A stretch of DNA of 64,000 nt from Bacteroidales bacterium (GTDB lineage: Bacteria; Bacteroidota; Bacteroidia; Bacteroidales; F082): contig JAKSNA010000005.1 in assembly GCA_024400295.1 (NCBI GenBank), forward strand, positions 62,001 to 126,000, read 5' to 3'. The notes beneath the pieces are model-generated. The model searched no databases. It was not told where the DNA came from and saw nothing but the letters and a program-made list of their open reading frames with translations. Below, in pieces: positions 44,594 to 54,705 of the stretch. Position 1 is the first letter of the stretch, and each line of letters opens with the position of its first letter. The translations under genes were made by a program, and so were the position numbers.

Positions 44594-44616
44594 GTTCCAG
44601 GCACAACCGCTTCGGC

Positions 44617-46854
44617 TCATTCTATCCTCAGGTCCTGGATGCCCGTCACCTCATGCTCGCAGATGCCGTCGGCCACGACGCGCACCGCCTTGACGGGTTT
44701 TTCAGGATAGCAGTATGCCCTGTAGCCGTCGAACATGTCGTATGTGAACCTTTCGCCTTTGATGTAGTTCTCACCGTCGTATGAATATTCGATATAGCCG
44801 TTGAGGATGCCATAGACGGCGAGCGTGTAATAGCCCGTACACATTCCAATCGAACGACATTCGACAGGCTCGTCGAATGTGAACTTGACGTAGTCGCCGG
44901 CCACGACATCACGGCTTGTGAAGCAGTAGGTCTCCAGGTCGTAATCGACGAGGCGGTTGATGTCCTCCATGAACGGGATATTCGACTCCACTTTCGTCGC
45001 CGGTTTAAGGTAATGGTGCAGTTCGATGTTCTGTGCGCCACGCGCGATGCTTGAGCGGTCGTTGAAGAACGTCGCGAAGCGGTAATTCTCCGGCGTTTCC
45101 GTCGCGATCGGCTCGTTATAGACAAGTGATTCCAACGTGGGAGTCGTCTTGTCATCGGTGTAGCGTATTGTCAGGACGTCATTGTCTTTTGCGGCGACAA
45201 TTTTCCCGTCCTCATACCTCACCTCTGCCGGTGCGATTCTGAATTTCAGGTCCATCGCGTACATGCGGTCGTATTGTGCGTCGAACAGCCGGTTTTGAAA
45301 GTCGTCCCAGCGACGCAGCTCGCGGTTCGTCCATCCTATTTCCGACAAAGCAAGCAGTTTCGGAAACACCTGATATTCAGCGTAGTCTTTCACCTGGAAA
45401 CATTCCGCCCACGCTCCGCCCTGCGGGCCGAGTACGAGTTTCGTTTCATCTTCATTCAGCTCAAAAGTTCCGACCGGATCGAAGCTGTAAGTCTTCTCAA
45501 GCGGGGTGATGCCCGCCCATTTCAGTCCGCGTTCATCGGCACTCTGTTTCATGTCGAAATACATGTATTCGCCGATGAGCATCACCGTCGGGTGACCTTC
45601 CCTGACCGACTTCATGCCGCGGTCGAGGCTTGCCCACGCATATACGACGGATTCGGGGAGCAGCTCGCCGCCGTCTATTATCTCATCCCAGCCAGCCATC
45701 GTCCTGCCGTATTTCGCGAGTATCGCTTCAAGTCGGCGCACGAAACAGTTCTGAAGCTCAACGGCTTCCGTCATGCCTTTCTCTTTCATGAGAGCCTGAC
45801 AGCGCGGGCATTCCTTCCATGAGTCCATATTGACTTCATCGCCGCCTATATGGAAAATCCTTGAAGGGAACAGTTCCACCATTTCCTTGATGATGTTATC
45901 GAGCATCACGTAGTTTTCTTCACGGCCGATGCACCACACGTTGTTCGACTCCCACTGGCAGCTGTAATGTTTGGTGTTTATGTCACATAGAATCTCCGGA
46001 TAGGTGACAGCGACGGCTTTGCTGTGGCCGGGCAGGTCAATCTCCGGAATGATGTTGATGTTACGGTCGGCGGCATATTTCACTATCGCCTTTATTTCCT
46101 CTTGTGTATAAAACCCGCCGTTGCGTTCCATGCCGGAGCCGTACGCCGGTTTGAGCATTTCGTCAGGACCGCGCCACGCCCCGAGTTCAGTGAGCCGCGG
46201 ATAGGCCTTTATCTCCACGCGCCAGCCCTGGTCATCGGCGAGATGCCAATGTAAGTTGTTGATTTTATAGTATGACATCGCATCAAGCAACTTATACATG
46301 AACTCCGTCCCGAAGAAAGTGCGCGACACATCGAAATGCAGTCCGCGGTAGTGGAAACGCGGCGCGTCTGCAATCCTCATCGCCGGAACTTCAACAGCCT
46401 TCGCTTTTGCTTCAGCACCTTTATTATATGCGTCGGCAGGAAGCATCTGCATGAGCGTCTGAATCCCGTAAAAAACCCCCGCCGTGGTGCCGCCCTGAAT
46501 CGTTATGCCATTGCCGTCAACGACCAGCGTATATGCTTCATCATCAGTAATTTCATCATTTATTTCAAGACTGATGAAGTTTTTCTTTGCATTGTTTTCA
46601 ATAAGGAAATCACCTTCAACGGCATTCTTCAGATATGATTGAAGATACTCTGCATTGAACTGATTTTCAACATCATCGGAAACGATGATAGTCTTTGTGT
46701 CAATCACAAAATTGCCGAAGTCGTGTTGTCCCTGTTGGAATATCTCAACGTCGTTGGGTTTTGGCACGATTTCCAGATTTGCCTGTCGTGTGACTTTTTC
46801 CGAACAGGCGTAAAGCATTGCGGTCATCGCCGCTGCAAATAACAGTTTCCTCAT
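44617..46854 (-). CDS. GH20 beta-N-acetylhexosaminidase, lipoprotein
   Basis: A 745-residue lipoprotein (lipobox LYAC). The GH20 N-terminal domain is followed by the catalytic barrel (FHYRGLHFDVSRTFF, NNLHWHLADDQGW, and the catalytic Asp-Glu pair in HIGGDEVNMDSW near residue 337). A C-terminal F5/8-type or FN3-like sandwich completes it. It removes terminal GlcNAc or GalNAc from glycans. It is the second gene behind the GH95 fucosidase (48 bases). Confidence 0.94.
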   Translation of the reverse strand: MRKLLFAAAMTAMLYACSEKVTRQANLEIVPKPNDVEIFQQGQHDFGNFVIDTKTIIVSDDVENQFNAEYLQSYLKNAVEGDFLIENNAKKNFISLEINDEITDDEAYTLVVDGNGITIQGGTTAGVFYGIQTLMQMLPADAYNKGAEAKAKAVEVPAMRIADAPRFHYRGLHFDVSRTFFGTEFMYKLLDAMSYYKINNLHWHLADDQGWRVEIKAYPRLTELGAWRGPDEMLKPAYGSGMERNGGFYTQEEIKAIVKYAADRNINIIPEIDLPGHSKAVAVTYPEILCDINTKHYSCQWESNNVWCIGREENYVMLDNIIKEMVELFPSRIFHIGGDEVNMDSWKECPRCQALMKEKGMTEAVELQNCFVRRLEAILAKYGRTMAGWDEIIDGGELLPESVVYAWASLDRGMKSVREGHPTVMLIGEYMYFDMKQSADERGLKWAGITPLEKTYSFDPVGTFELNEDETKLVLGPQGGAWAECFQVKDYAEYQVFPKLLALSEIGWTNRELRRWDDFQNRLFDAQYDRMYAMDLKFRIAPAEVRYEDGKIVAAKDNDVLTIRYTDDKTTPTLESLVYNEPIATETPENYRFATFFNDRSSIARGAQNIELHHYLKPATKVESNIPFMEDINRLVDYDLETYCFTSRDVVAGDYVKFTFDEPVECRSIGMCTGYYTLAVYGILNGYIEYSYDGENYIKGERFTYDMFDGYRAYCYPEKPVKAVRVVADGICEHEVTGIQDLRIE

Positions 46855-46901
46855 TTTATCATTTTTTTGTATTAATATCCATATTATTGATTATCAATTA
46901 G

Positions 46902-49400
46902 TCAAAACTTGAGCCTTTTGCTTTTTCCTGCTTTCAGCGACAGTTTCATCATCTCACCTGTCACAGGATTCTTGACTTTATACGTCCCGCCGCATTTCGA
47001 GTATATCTTTGCTTCAGTGACCTTTCCATCTTCCCAGCGGCAATCGACGACATCACCTCCCACGGCGCACAGTCCTTTGTAAGACCCTGATTTCCACGAC
47101 ATTGGAATTGCCGGAAGCAGTTCAATGAAGCCGTCGTGGCTTTGCAGCAGCATTTCTGCTATTCCCGCCGTTCCGCCGAAGTTGCCGTCAATCTGGAATG
47201 GCGGATGCGCACAGAAAAGGTTCGGGTACGTCCCCGGTTTCACATTCTTCCCGCCATCGGGAACCGCCGGTGACAGCAGGCTCGCGAGCAGTCTGCCGGC
47301 CCGTTCCCCGTCGTGAAGCCGCGCCCAGAAGTTTATCTTCCACGCCCGCGACCAGCCCGTCCCCTCGTCGCCGCGACGGTTGAGTGTCACCCTGCACGCC
47401 TCGAAAAGCTCCGGTGTCTTCGACTCTGTTATCAGGTGCGCGGGATGCAGCCCGAACAGATGCGACACATGACGGTGATGGACGTCAGTCTCCTCATAGT
47501 CCTCAAGCCATTCCTGCAAGTAACCGTCCTTGCCTATCTGCATCGGAGGAAAACGCAGCAGGTCCGACTTCAGCGACGCAATAAACTCAGAATCAGCATT
47601 TTCCAATGAGTCTTTATAAATTATTTTGTTGGCTTCAATCACATTTCGGAACAGTTCTGTCACGATTTGCACATCCATCGTCGAACCCATGCAGACGTAA
47701 GTCCAGCGGCCTTCACTGTCCAAGAACGCGTTTTCCGGCGATGTCGTCGGCGCTGTCACGAGCCAGCCATGCGAAGGCTCTGTAATCATTGCGGAATGGA
47801 AAAACTCCGCAGAGCCTTTCATCACAGGATAGACATCTTTCAGATAATCAATATCTTGTGTGAATAAGTAATGGTTGTAAAGATGTTGGCAGAGCCATGC
47901 GCCGCCGGTGTTGGTGGCGCCCCATGACGGGTCTTCGCCCGGAGCCGTGTAACGCCACGGATTCGTACCCCAGTGCGCCACCCAGCCGTCCGCACCATAG
48001 AACGACTTCGCGGTCTGCTCACCGGATTTCACCAAGCCTTTCATCAGCTCAACCAAAGGTGTGTACAGTTCCGGCATGTTGCATACATCTGTCGGCCAAT
48101 AGTTCATCTGCAGATTGATATTCAGATGATAGTCACCGTTCCACGGGGTCTGGAGCGTGTTCGCCCAAAGCCCCTGCAAGTTTGGCGGCAGCAAATCCTC
48201 ACGAGTTGATGATATGAACAAATATCTCCCGAAATTAAAATACAACGCTGCAAAGACAGGATCTTCTTCATTCTGATAATCAACAAGTTGCTCTTCTGTC
48301 GTCAGTGATGATTTCATCGGTTCGCCGAGATTCAGTTCAGCGCGGTTATAAAATTTCTGATACGACTTCACATGTTCTTTATGCAATCTCCTGAATGAAA
48401 ATGACTTGGCGTTTCCCAATTTCTCTTCGACAAAAGAAACACAGTCGTCATTCATGAAATCCGTTGCCGATGAAAAAATCAGCACAACTTCCGTAGCGTT
48501 TTTCACAATTATCTGATTATCAGCGTATCTGACATTTCCGCCTTTATTTTTCACTGAAAGTTTTGAAAGATACCTCACGCCTTCCCCGCCGCCGGTGCCA
48601 TCATTGAGTTGTCCGCGCATCACTATCGCATCATCAACTGTTTCAAATTCAATTGTTGAAGTGTCTTTTTCACGATTCAGCCTTGCAGTGAGATTTATCA
48701 CATTATTCTTATCCGCTGTAATACGGACTATTCCGACATCATTGTTTCTTGAAACGAAATATTCCCTTTTGTAATCCACATCTCCGATTGCAAATTCAGT
48801 GAAGGCGGTAGCCGTATTCAAGTCCAAGCCGCGGCGATAATGTTGGCAATCAGTCCGTTGAGCTGGATTTTTTCCAGTCGTTGAACCGATATTGCCATAG
48901 TCATATTCAATTTCAAGATTTCCGAGTGTCTGGTAACAGCCGAAAGTCGCATCGGCGCCGATGCCATGGTTAGAGCCTTTGTTTCCGCACGTAAACGTCT
49001 CATACATAAGCTGTTGTGCCTCATAGTTTTTCCCGCCAAGCAGCAACCTGCGTATCTCCGGCAACGACTTCAGAGCTTCGGGGTTCGAGTAGTCAGCCTC
49101 CGAACCTGACCACATCGTGATGTCGTTCAAGACGACATTTTCCTTTTTCACCCCGCCGTCAGGCATCATACCGAGACGTCCGTTGCCCAACGGCAGTGTC
49201 GCCTCCCATATTTCGGCAGGCGAATCGTACCACAACATATTGGAGCCATCATCATCTGCATCATCGTGAAAATCACAGATAAGAAGTGCCGCCACACAAA
49301 AACCCACAATGAATTTCAAGCTGTTACGCGTTTTCCAGAAGACTGCTGTCACAATAATCAGCAATGCGGCTAATATCATTTTTAAAACTGTTTCAAGCAT
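46902..49400 (-). CDS. GH95 alpha-L-fucosidase
   Basis: An 832-residue envelope enzyme. The GH95 N-terminal domain ([19 protein letters not shown]) precedes an (alpha/alpha)6 barrel with [11 protein letters not shown] near residue 425 (the Asn-x-Asn catalytic pair) and TSPENAF near 553 (the general-acid glutamate). It inverts alpha-1,2-fucosyl linkages. The first 45 residues are unusual, with two hydrophobic stretches (about 6-21 and 30-44) ending in LLICDF, which could be a membrane anchor or lipobox. The ATG at 49400 is preferred to a TTG four codons upstream. Confidence 0.92.
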   Translation of the reverse strand: MLETVLKMILAALLIIVTAVFWKTRNSLKFIVGFCVAALLICDFHDDADDDGSNMLWYDSPAEIWEATLPLGNGRLGMMPDGGVKKENVVLNDITMWSGSEADYSNPEALKSLPEIRRLLLGGKNYEAQQLMYETFTCGNKGSNHGIGADATFGCYQTLGNLEIEYDYGNIGSTTGKNPAQRTDCQHYRRGLDLNTATAFTEFAIGDVDYKREYFVSRNNDVGIVRITADKNNVINLTARLNREKDTSTIEFETVDDAIVMRGQLNDGTGGGEGVRYLSKLSVKNKGGNVRYADNQIIVKNATEVVLIFSSATDFMNDDCVSFVEEKLGNAKSFSFRRLHKEHVKSYQKFYNRAELNLGEPMKSSLTTEEQLVDYQNEEDPVFAALYFNFGRYLFISSTREDLLPPNLQGLWANTLQTPWNGDYHLNINLQMNYWPTDVCNMPELYTPLVELMKGLVKSGEQTAKSFYGADGWVAHWGTNPWRYTAPGEDPSWGATNTGGAWLCQHLYNHYLFTQDIDYLKDVYPVMKGSAEFFHSAMITEPSHGWLVTAPTTSPENAFLDSEGRWTYVCMGSTMDVQIVTELFRNVIEANKIIYKDSLENADSEFIASLKSDLLRFPPMQIGKDGYLQEWLEDYEETDVHHRHVSHLFGLHPAHLITESKTPELFEACRVTLNRRGDEGTGWSRAWKINFWARLHDGERAGRLLASLLSPAVPDGGKNVKPGTYPNLFCAHPPFQIDGNFGGTAGIAEMLLQSHDGFIELLPAIPMSWKSGSYKGLCAVGGDVVDCRWEDGKVTEAKIYSKCGGTYKVKNPVTGEMMKLSLKAGKSKRLKF

Positions 49401-49423
49401 AAAGTAACTCAAAATTTATTTGA

Positions 49424-49431
49424 CAAAATTA
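49424..49431 (-). promoter_or_regulatory. -7 promoter box of GH95-GH20 operon
   Basis: The minus strand reads TAATTTTG, about 24 bases before the GH95 ATG. Confidence 0.55.
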
Positions 49432-49453
49432 CGTTTTTTTTCACAATATTAAG

Positions 49454-49461
49454 TACCTTTG
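49454..49461 (+). promoter_or_regulatory. -7 promoter box of NagB-like/PIG-L gene
   Basis: TACCTTTG lies 23 bases before the ATG at 49485, divergent from the GH95 promoter. Confidence 0.6.
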
Positions 49462-49484
49462 CAGTCCAAAATGTTACATCTTAA

Positions 49485-51806
49485 ATGAAAAAAATTTTTT
49501 CAGCCGTTGAGCAGGCTTTTATCGACAAGTCGGGCGTCAAAGAGATGACGACAACGACACCTTATATTATTACAGAGAGCGTCCCGCAGATGGGGCTGTT
49601 GATGGCACTCCGTTTCATCGAATGGGTCGCGCAGAACCCGAATGGAGTCATCTCGCTGCCCACAGGCAAAACGCCACAGTATTTCATACAGTACACTCAC
49701 GAGATCCTCGACAACTGGGACAGTCAGAGGATTCAGGAAGTTTTGAAAAAACATGGTCTCGGCTCCATCGCCAAACCGCAACTGTCTGGTTTACAGTTCG
49801 TTCAGATGGATGAGTTCTATCCCATCGCGCCGACACAACATAATTCATTTTACAATTATGTCAATGAGGTTTATATAAAAGGCTTCGGCCTCGATCCGGA
49901 TAAAGCATTGCTAATCAACACCGATGAGATTCCTCTTTACGAAGGCAAGTCATACAGAGAGGTCTTTCCCGATTACAAAATCGACCTTGACCTTCGTTAC
50001 CGCACTCCGAAAACGAGTCTTGAGAAGATCCAGCAGCAGTCCATTTTCCTTATTGACGACTGGTGCGCACGTTACGAGGACAAGATTCACGAGAAAGGCG
50101 GCATCGGGTTTTTCATGAGTCCGATTGGCAGTGACGGCCGCGTGGCGTTCAACGTGAGCGGAAGCAACAGATATTCAAACACTCAGCTGACAAAAACTAA
50201 CTATGCGACACAGGCCGATGCCGCGTCAGACCTCGGAGGCATTGAAGTCTCGAAGAACCGTCTCGTCATCACCATCGGACTGGAGACCATCATATATAAC
50301 AAGGACGTTGTCTCGTTGATATACGCCGCAGGTGAAGCCAACGCGTTCATTGTCAAGGACGCGCTCGAATCGCCGAAGATGACGCTGTATCCGGCGACCG
50401 CGCTGCAAGGCCTCGCGAACACACGTTTCTATCTCACCGGAGGGTCGGCGTGCCGTCTTGAGGACTCAATAAACCGTTACTACAACACAGGCGAATGGAA
50501 TTTCGAGAAGACCGTGCGTGCAGTCATCGGATTGTGCAAGAAACTTAACAAATACGCCCATCGTCTCACCATCGACGACCTGCACAATGACCCCCGCTGC
50601 TCGATGATCCCGAACCTCAGCACCGACACCGTGAAGGATGTCATTGCCGCCACGGAGGACAAACTGTCAAAAGGCTCAATACCGCCGCGTAACGAGGTGA
50701 TTTACAACACCGGCCCGCATCATGATGACATCATGCTCGGCATTCTGCCACTCTGTAACAGACAGACACGTGATGCCTCAAACGAGGTGCATTTCGCCGT
50801 GATGACATCCGGTTTCAACTCGGTGACAAATGGTTTCGTCAGAGAAAACCTCGAATACACCATGGATTTCATCGAAAAAGGCGAGATACAGATGCTCAAC
50901 TACTCTGATTTCTTTGTGAGCGGTTATAAATTCAAATACGACAAGGATATCTATCATTATTTAGACAACGTGGCTCGCAAAAACGCAGAGGAGATGCGCC
51001 GCGGCTTCAGCCACCGCATCGTCAGGGACATCGTGGTGATATGGGGCGTCAAGAACACCGAAGAGCTGAAACGCGTCATCCGCGAGCAGATCGAGGTGCT
51101 GAGAAACAGTTACGACGGCGAGAAGAACACCATTGAGATACAACGGCTTAAGGGTATGATACGCGAGTTTGAGGAAGAGCTTGTGTGGGCATACACCGGC
51201 ACTCAGGTGAAGAACGTGCATCATTTGCGACTCGGGTTCTACCAGGCAAGCCTGTTCTCGCAAGCTCCCGACTACCAACGCGACATCATGCCGATACTCA
51301 ATCAGTTACGCGAGATAAAACCGACGACCATCAGTGTCGTCATCGACCCGGAGGGCAGCGGACCCGACACTCATTTCAAGGTGCTTCAGGCCGTCGCCGG
51401 CGCCGTCACCGAGTGGAACAAAGAGGCCGACCTCTCCAACCTCAAGATCATCGGCTACCGCAATGTCTGGTTTAAGTTCAACCCCGCCGAGGCTACCACA
51501 TACATACCTGTGTCGCTCAACGCGATGGCTGTCATCGAAAAGTCATTCGCATCGAGTTATCTGACACAGGTCAAGGCCGAATATCCAAGCCCCGACTTCG
51601 ACGGCTCATTCAGCGAGCTGGCGGAAAGTATCTGGGTCAAACAGCTGAAAGACATACAGTTAGTGCTCGGAAAGAATTATTTCTACGAACACGAGAATCC
51701 GCTCATCAGGTCAACGCACGGACTCATCTTCACCAAGGAAATGAATGTCGGACAGTTCTGCGAGTTTGCCGAAAGCATGAGAAAGAAGGCGCAGTCGGCA
51801 CTGTAA
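49485..51806 (+). CDS. NagB-like (glucosamine-6-phosphate deaminase family) protein fused to PIG-L/LmbE domain
   Basis: A 773-residue cytosolic protein. Residues about 30-320 form a NagB/6-phosphogluconolactonase-type domain (LPTGKTPQYF phosphate loop, QMDEFYPI with the family aspartate at 109). The catalytic segment reads PIGSDGRVAFNVSGSN. Compared with E. coli NagB (NDGHIAFNE), the aspartate is kept (217) but the catalytic histidine is arginine (219) and the glutamate is valine (224). Residues about 405-650 are a PIG-L deacetylase-like domain with GPHHDDIMLG in place of the usual PHPDDE metal site. Bacteroides carry related fusions annotated as deaminase. The altered residues make true deaminase activity doubtful. 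Confidence 0.8.
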   Translation: MKKIFSAVEQAFIDKSGVKEMTTTTPYIITESVPQMGLLMALRFIEWVAQNPNGVISLPTGKTPQYFIQYTHEILDNWDSQRIQEVLKKHGLGSIAKPQLSGLQFVQMDEFYPIAPTQHNSFYNYVNEVYIKGFGLDPDKALLINTDEIPLYEGKSYREVFPDYKIDLDLRYRTPKTSLEKIQQQSIFLIDDWCARYEDKIHEKGGIGFFMSPIGSDGRVAFNVSGSNRYSNTQLTKTNYATQADAASDLGGIEVSKNRLVITIGLETIIYNKDVVSLIYAAGEANAFIVKDALESPKMTLYPATALQGLANTRFYLTGGSACRLEDSINRYYNTGEWNFEKTVRAVIGLCKKLNKYAHRLTIDDLHNDPRCSMIPNLSTDTVKDVIAATEDKLSKGSIPPRNEVIYNTGPHHDDIMLGILPLCNRQTRDASNEVHFAVMTSGFNSVTNGFVRENLEYTMDFIEKGEIQMLNYSDFFVSGYKFKYDKDIYHYLDNVARKNAEEMRRGFSHRIVRDIVVIWGVKNTEELKRVIREQIEVLRNSYDGEKNTIEIQRLKGMIREFEEELVWAYTGTQVKNVHHLRLGFYQASLFSQAPDYQRDIMPILNQLREIKPTTISVVIDPEGSGPDTHFKVLQAVAGAVTEWNKEADLSNLKIIGYRNVWFKFNPAEATTYIPVSLNAMAVIEKSFASSYLTQVKAEYPSPDFDGSFSELAESIWVKQLKDIQLVLGKNYFYEHENPLIRSTHGLIFTKEMNVGQFCEFAESMRKKAQSAL

Positions 51807-51843
51807 ATGCAAAACAGCAAGCGGAAAACTTAAAATTTTTGAA

Positions 51844-52677
51844 ATGAGACGTTTATTCAGGACACTATCCGTGATTGTCGCAGTCATCACCGCGGTGTCA
51901 TGTTCAAAGACAGATGAAATCACTCTGATTTCCTACAACATCCGCAACAGCGGTGCAAACGACGGCATCAACAGCTGGGAAAACAGGAAAGACCTGACCA
52001 TCAACATGATAAATCAAGAGAAACCCGACTTAATCTGTATGCAGGAGGTTTTGACCGATCAGCTGGAGTTTGTTTACGATGAACTTCCAGACTACGACTT
52101 CATCGGTGTCGGACGTGACGACAGTGTGAGGCGGGGTGAGATCATGGCTATTTTCTACAGGAATGACATTTACAGACTGCTTGGCAACGGCAATTTCTGG
52201 CTCAGCGAGACGCCGGATAAGGTCTCGAGAGGCTGGGACGGAGCGTGCCGCCGCATGGTGACATGGGGACACTTTGAGAATCTGAAATCTGGGAAGACAT
52301 TTTTCTGCTTCAACACTCACTTAGACCACAAAGGAGCCGTGGCACGCAAAGAGTCAATCAGGCTCATCATCGAAAAGATAAATGAAATAACGAATGGCGG
52401 CCCCATCTTCCTCACCGGCGACTTCAACGCCACCATCGACAACCCGATTTTCATACCTTTAATTAATTACATGCATCAGGCGCGGACAGACTCCCCCGTT
52501 TCCGACAGCAAAAACACATATAACAATTACGGACTTGGGCGTGAAGCCCCAAGCGTCATCGACCACATCTTTTACATGAATGCCGTTCCGGTCTCATTCG
52601 CCACTATGGACGGAAACTACGGCGACGGTTACATCTCTGACCATTTCCCCGTGAAAGCGGTTTTCAGGATTGAATGA
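51844..52677 (+). CDS. Endonuclease/exonuclease/phosphatase family lipoprotein
   Basis: A 277-residue lipoprotein (lipobox AVSC, residue 20). The EEP fold is shown by ISYNIRNSGAND, the metal glutamate in CMQEV, FNTHLDHKG, LTGDFNATIDN and SDHFPVKA, which give the Mg-binding and catalytic His/Asp set. Lipoprotein members probably act as phosphodiesterases or phosphatases on envelope or external substrates. It follows the NagB-like gene by 37 bases with no promoter box between, so the two are likely co-transcribed. Confidence 0.9.
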   Translation: MRRLFRTLSVIVAVITAVSCSKTDEITLISYNIRNSGANDGINSWENRKDLTINMINQEKPDLICMQEVLTDQLEFVYDELPDYDFIGVGRDDSVRRGEIMAIFYRNDIYRLLGNGNFWLSETPDKVSRGWDGACRRMVTWGHFENLKSGKTFFCFNTHLDHKGAVARKESIRLIIEKINEITNGGPIFLTGDFNATIDNPIFIPLINYMHQARTDSPVSDSKNTYNNYGLGREAPSVIDHIFYMNAVPVSFATMDGNYGDGYISDHFPVKAVFRIE

Positions 52678-52743
52678 GCGGGAAAAACAACTGTCTGACC
52701 GATATGATTTGGAAAAATTCAAAATGACATTTCGTCTATATAA

Positions 52744-52783
52744 CAAAAAACAGAGACGCCACATCATGACATCTCTGTTTTTT
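52744..52783. terminator. Bidirectional intrinsic terminator
   Basis: AAAAACAGAGA and TCTCTGTTTTTTT flank a 15-base loop between the convergent EEP and lpxD genes. Confidence 0.8.
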
Positions 52784-52798
52784 TATAGTCGTTAAAAA

Positions 52799-53734
52799 CT
52801 ATTTCATGTTCTTGACCATGTCGGGAAGCATCTTGGCAATCGCCATCTCTTTCCATTTCTTACGGGCCTCGTCGGCCGGGATTCCGAAGTAAGTGGTGTT
52901 CGGCTCAGTGTCCTTGTCAACCGCGGTGTATGCGAGCACCGTCGTGCCTTCAGCGATCACAAGGTCTTTGTTGACCGCCGACATCGACCACACGGAGACG
53001 TTGTCCTTGATTCTCGACACTCCGCCGATAGCACAATGTGCTCCGAGGAAGCAGTACTTGCCAATCTTGGCATCGTGTCCGACCTGTACGTGGTTATCGG
53101 TCTTCGTGCCTTTTCCGACTATCGTGTCGCTCGTCACACCGATGTCAACTGCACATAACGCGCCGATTTCCACATCGTCTTCGATAACGACACGTCCGCA
53201 TGACTCGAACTTCACGAAACCGTCCTTGCGACGCTGGAAGTAACAGGCATCGGCGCCTATCACGCTGCCGCTCTGGATAATCACGTTGTCACCGATGACC
53301 ACATGGTTGTAAATCGTGACATTGGCGTGAATTATGCAGTTCCTGCCGATTTTCACGTGTTCGGCGACAAAAGCGCCTGGCTCTATGATGGTGCCTTCGC
53401 CTATCTCGGCTTTAGGGCTGACCATTGCCGTGGCCGGCTCGAACCTGCGGTACGAAAGCACGAGTTTGTTGAAAGCGTCAAACGGACAGTCATGCACGAG
53501 AAGAGCCTTCCCTTCAGGGCATTCAACCTTATCAGTATTGATGATGATTGTTGATGCCGCCGAATCGAGCGCCTTGTTGTAATATTTTGGATGATCGACG
53601 AAGGTGATGTCACCGGCTTCAACCTCGTGGATCTCATTGAGACCTGATATCACGAAGTTCGGGTCACCAATCATCTTGGTGGCTCCGATGAAATCAGCGA
53701 CACATTTCAGCGTCGTGTTCGGCTCTATTCTCAT
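52799..53734 (-). CDS. lpxD: UDP-3-O-(3-hydroxyacyl)glucosamine N-acyltransferase (LpxD-like)
   Basis: A 311-residue left-handed beta-helix acyltransferase. The N-terminal uridine-binding domain (about 1-100, with AGDITFVDHPKYYNKAL) is followed by hexapeptide repeats and the catalytic histidine segment HVQVGHDAKIG. It transfers a 3-hydroxyacyl chain to the 2-amino group of the lipid A precursor. It is shorter than the usual 340-350 residues. Some Bacteroidota carry a second short lpxD-like copy next to efp, and this appears to be that copy. It lies eight bases behind efp. Confidence 0.85.
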   Translation of the reverse strand: MRIEPNTTLKCVADFIGATKMIGDPNFVISGLNEIHEVEAGDITFVDHPKYYNKALDSAASTIIINTDKVECPEGKALLVHDCPFDAFNKLVLSYRRFEPATAMVSPKAEIGEGTIIEPGAFVAEHVKIGRNCIIHANVTIYNHVVIGDNVIIQSGSVIGADACYFQRRKDGFVKFESCGRVVIEDDVEIGALCAVDIGVTSDTIVGKGTKTDNHVQVGHDAKIGKYCFLGAHCAIGGVSRIKDNVSVWSMSAVNKDLVIAEGTTVLAYTAVDKDTEPNTTYFGIPADEARKKWKEMAIAKMLPDMVKNMK

Positions 53735-53742
53735 ATTATCTC

Positions 53743-54318
53743 TTATTCTTTTGCTTTTTCAACTCTGTCGCAGTAGTCGCCAGTGCGTGTGTCAACTCTG
53801 ATCTTGTCGCCTGTATTGATGAACAGCGGCACTCTCACCTGTGCGCCTGTCTCGACGACAGCGTCTTTCATGGCGTTTGTTGCTGTATTGCCCTTCTCAC
53901 CAGGCTCTGTGTGCGTCACTTCGAGGACTGTCTTAGGCGGGAGTTCTGCGTAAAGGACATTATTCTCTGATGTATCAAAAACAACGTCGCAAATATCGCT
54001 TTCCTTCAGGAAATCAACACCAGTGATAAGGTCCCCGATAAGAGGGATCTGCTCGTAGTCTTCCTGATTCATGAAGATGTATTCTTCACCTTCCTTGTAA
54101 AGGTATTGGTACTGACGGTGTTCAACGCGGACGTCTTCCAGTTTCTCACCGATGTCGAAACGGCGTTCCAATGTGCGGCCGTCAACGATGCTCTTCAGTT
54201 TTATACGCATGATGGTGTTGCCTTTACCTGGTTTCACGTGCTGGAAATCAATGCAGAAATAAAGTTTGCCATCCATTCTGATGCAGCTTCCAATCTTAAT
54301 GTCTTGCGAATTAATCAT
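53743..54318 (-). CDS. efp: Elongation factor P
   Basis: A 191-residue translation factor that relieves ribosome stalling at polyproline. It has the three-domain EF-P pattern with the tip loop VKPGKGN, where a lysine occupies the position that is modified or left bare in different groups, plus the central EYIFMNQEDYEQ and the C-terminal GDKIRVDTRTGDY. It is the first gene of the efp-lpxD pair. Confidence 0.96.
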   Translation of the reverse strand: MINSQDIKIGSCIRMDGKLYFCIDFQHVKPGKGNTIMRIKLKSIVDGRTLERRFDIGEKLEDVRVEHRQYQYLYKEGEEYIFMNQEDYEQIPLIGDLITGVDFLKESDICDVVFDTSENNVLYAELPPKTVLEVTHTEPGEKGNTATNAMKDAVVETGAQVRVPLFINTGDKIRVDTRTGDYCDRVEKAKE

Positions 54319-54394
54319 ATCTATTCTTTTATAAATTATTGTATTTCACTTTATTACATCGGAAACGAACGATTTTTCCGACTAAAATCGGGTG

Positions 54395-54402
54395 CAAAGA
54401 TA
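54395..54402 (-). promoter_or_regulatory. -7 promoter box of efp-lpxD
   Basis: The minus strand reads TATCTTTG, about 77 bases before the efp ATG. It overlaps no gene; the DUF721 stop is at 54415. Confidence 0.6.
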
Positions 54403-54414
54403 AAAATTTTTTCT

Positions 54415-54705
54415 TTATCTTATAACAATATCTTTCAAAATTTCTCCGTCAACGCTTTTATTTAGATTCTTCAACAATGTTGCTTTCGAGAAAACGAGTT
54501 CATTCCTCAGGGAATCGGCATCGACTTTGACATACAAGATGCCGTTTGTGATGCTCGTTTTCACCGTGTGAGCGGCAATAAAATCGCCGACAACTGACTT
54601 CCATGAGTCAAGAATAGCCTGTTCTTTCAACGCATTGTCGCGGTTATTCTCGTGATAAAATGTCTTTATCAAATCGCCCAAAACGCTCATATTCGATTCA
54701 CGCAT
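54415..54705 (-). CDS. DUF721 (DciA-like) protein
   Basis: A 96-residue basic protein of the DUF721 family: an N-terminal helical part (LGDLIKTFYHEN), WKSVVGDFIAAHT, and a beta segment GILYVKVDADSLRNELVF. DciA, a member in other bacteria, loads replicative helicase. The Bacteroidota proteins keep only the KH-like core. Its start overlaps the 3' end of recF by eight bases, as in many genomes of the phylum. Confidence 0.9.
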   Translation of the reverse strand: MRESNMSVLGDLIKTFYHENNRDNALKEQAILDSWKSVVGDFIAAHTVKTSITNGILYVKVDADSLRNELVFSKATLLKNLNKSVDGEILKDIVIR

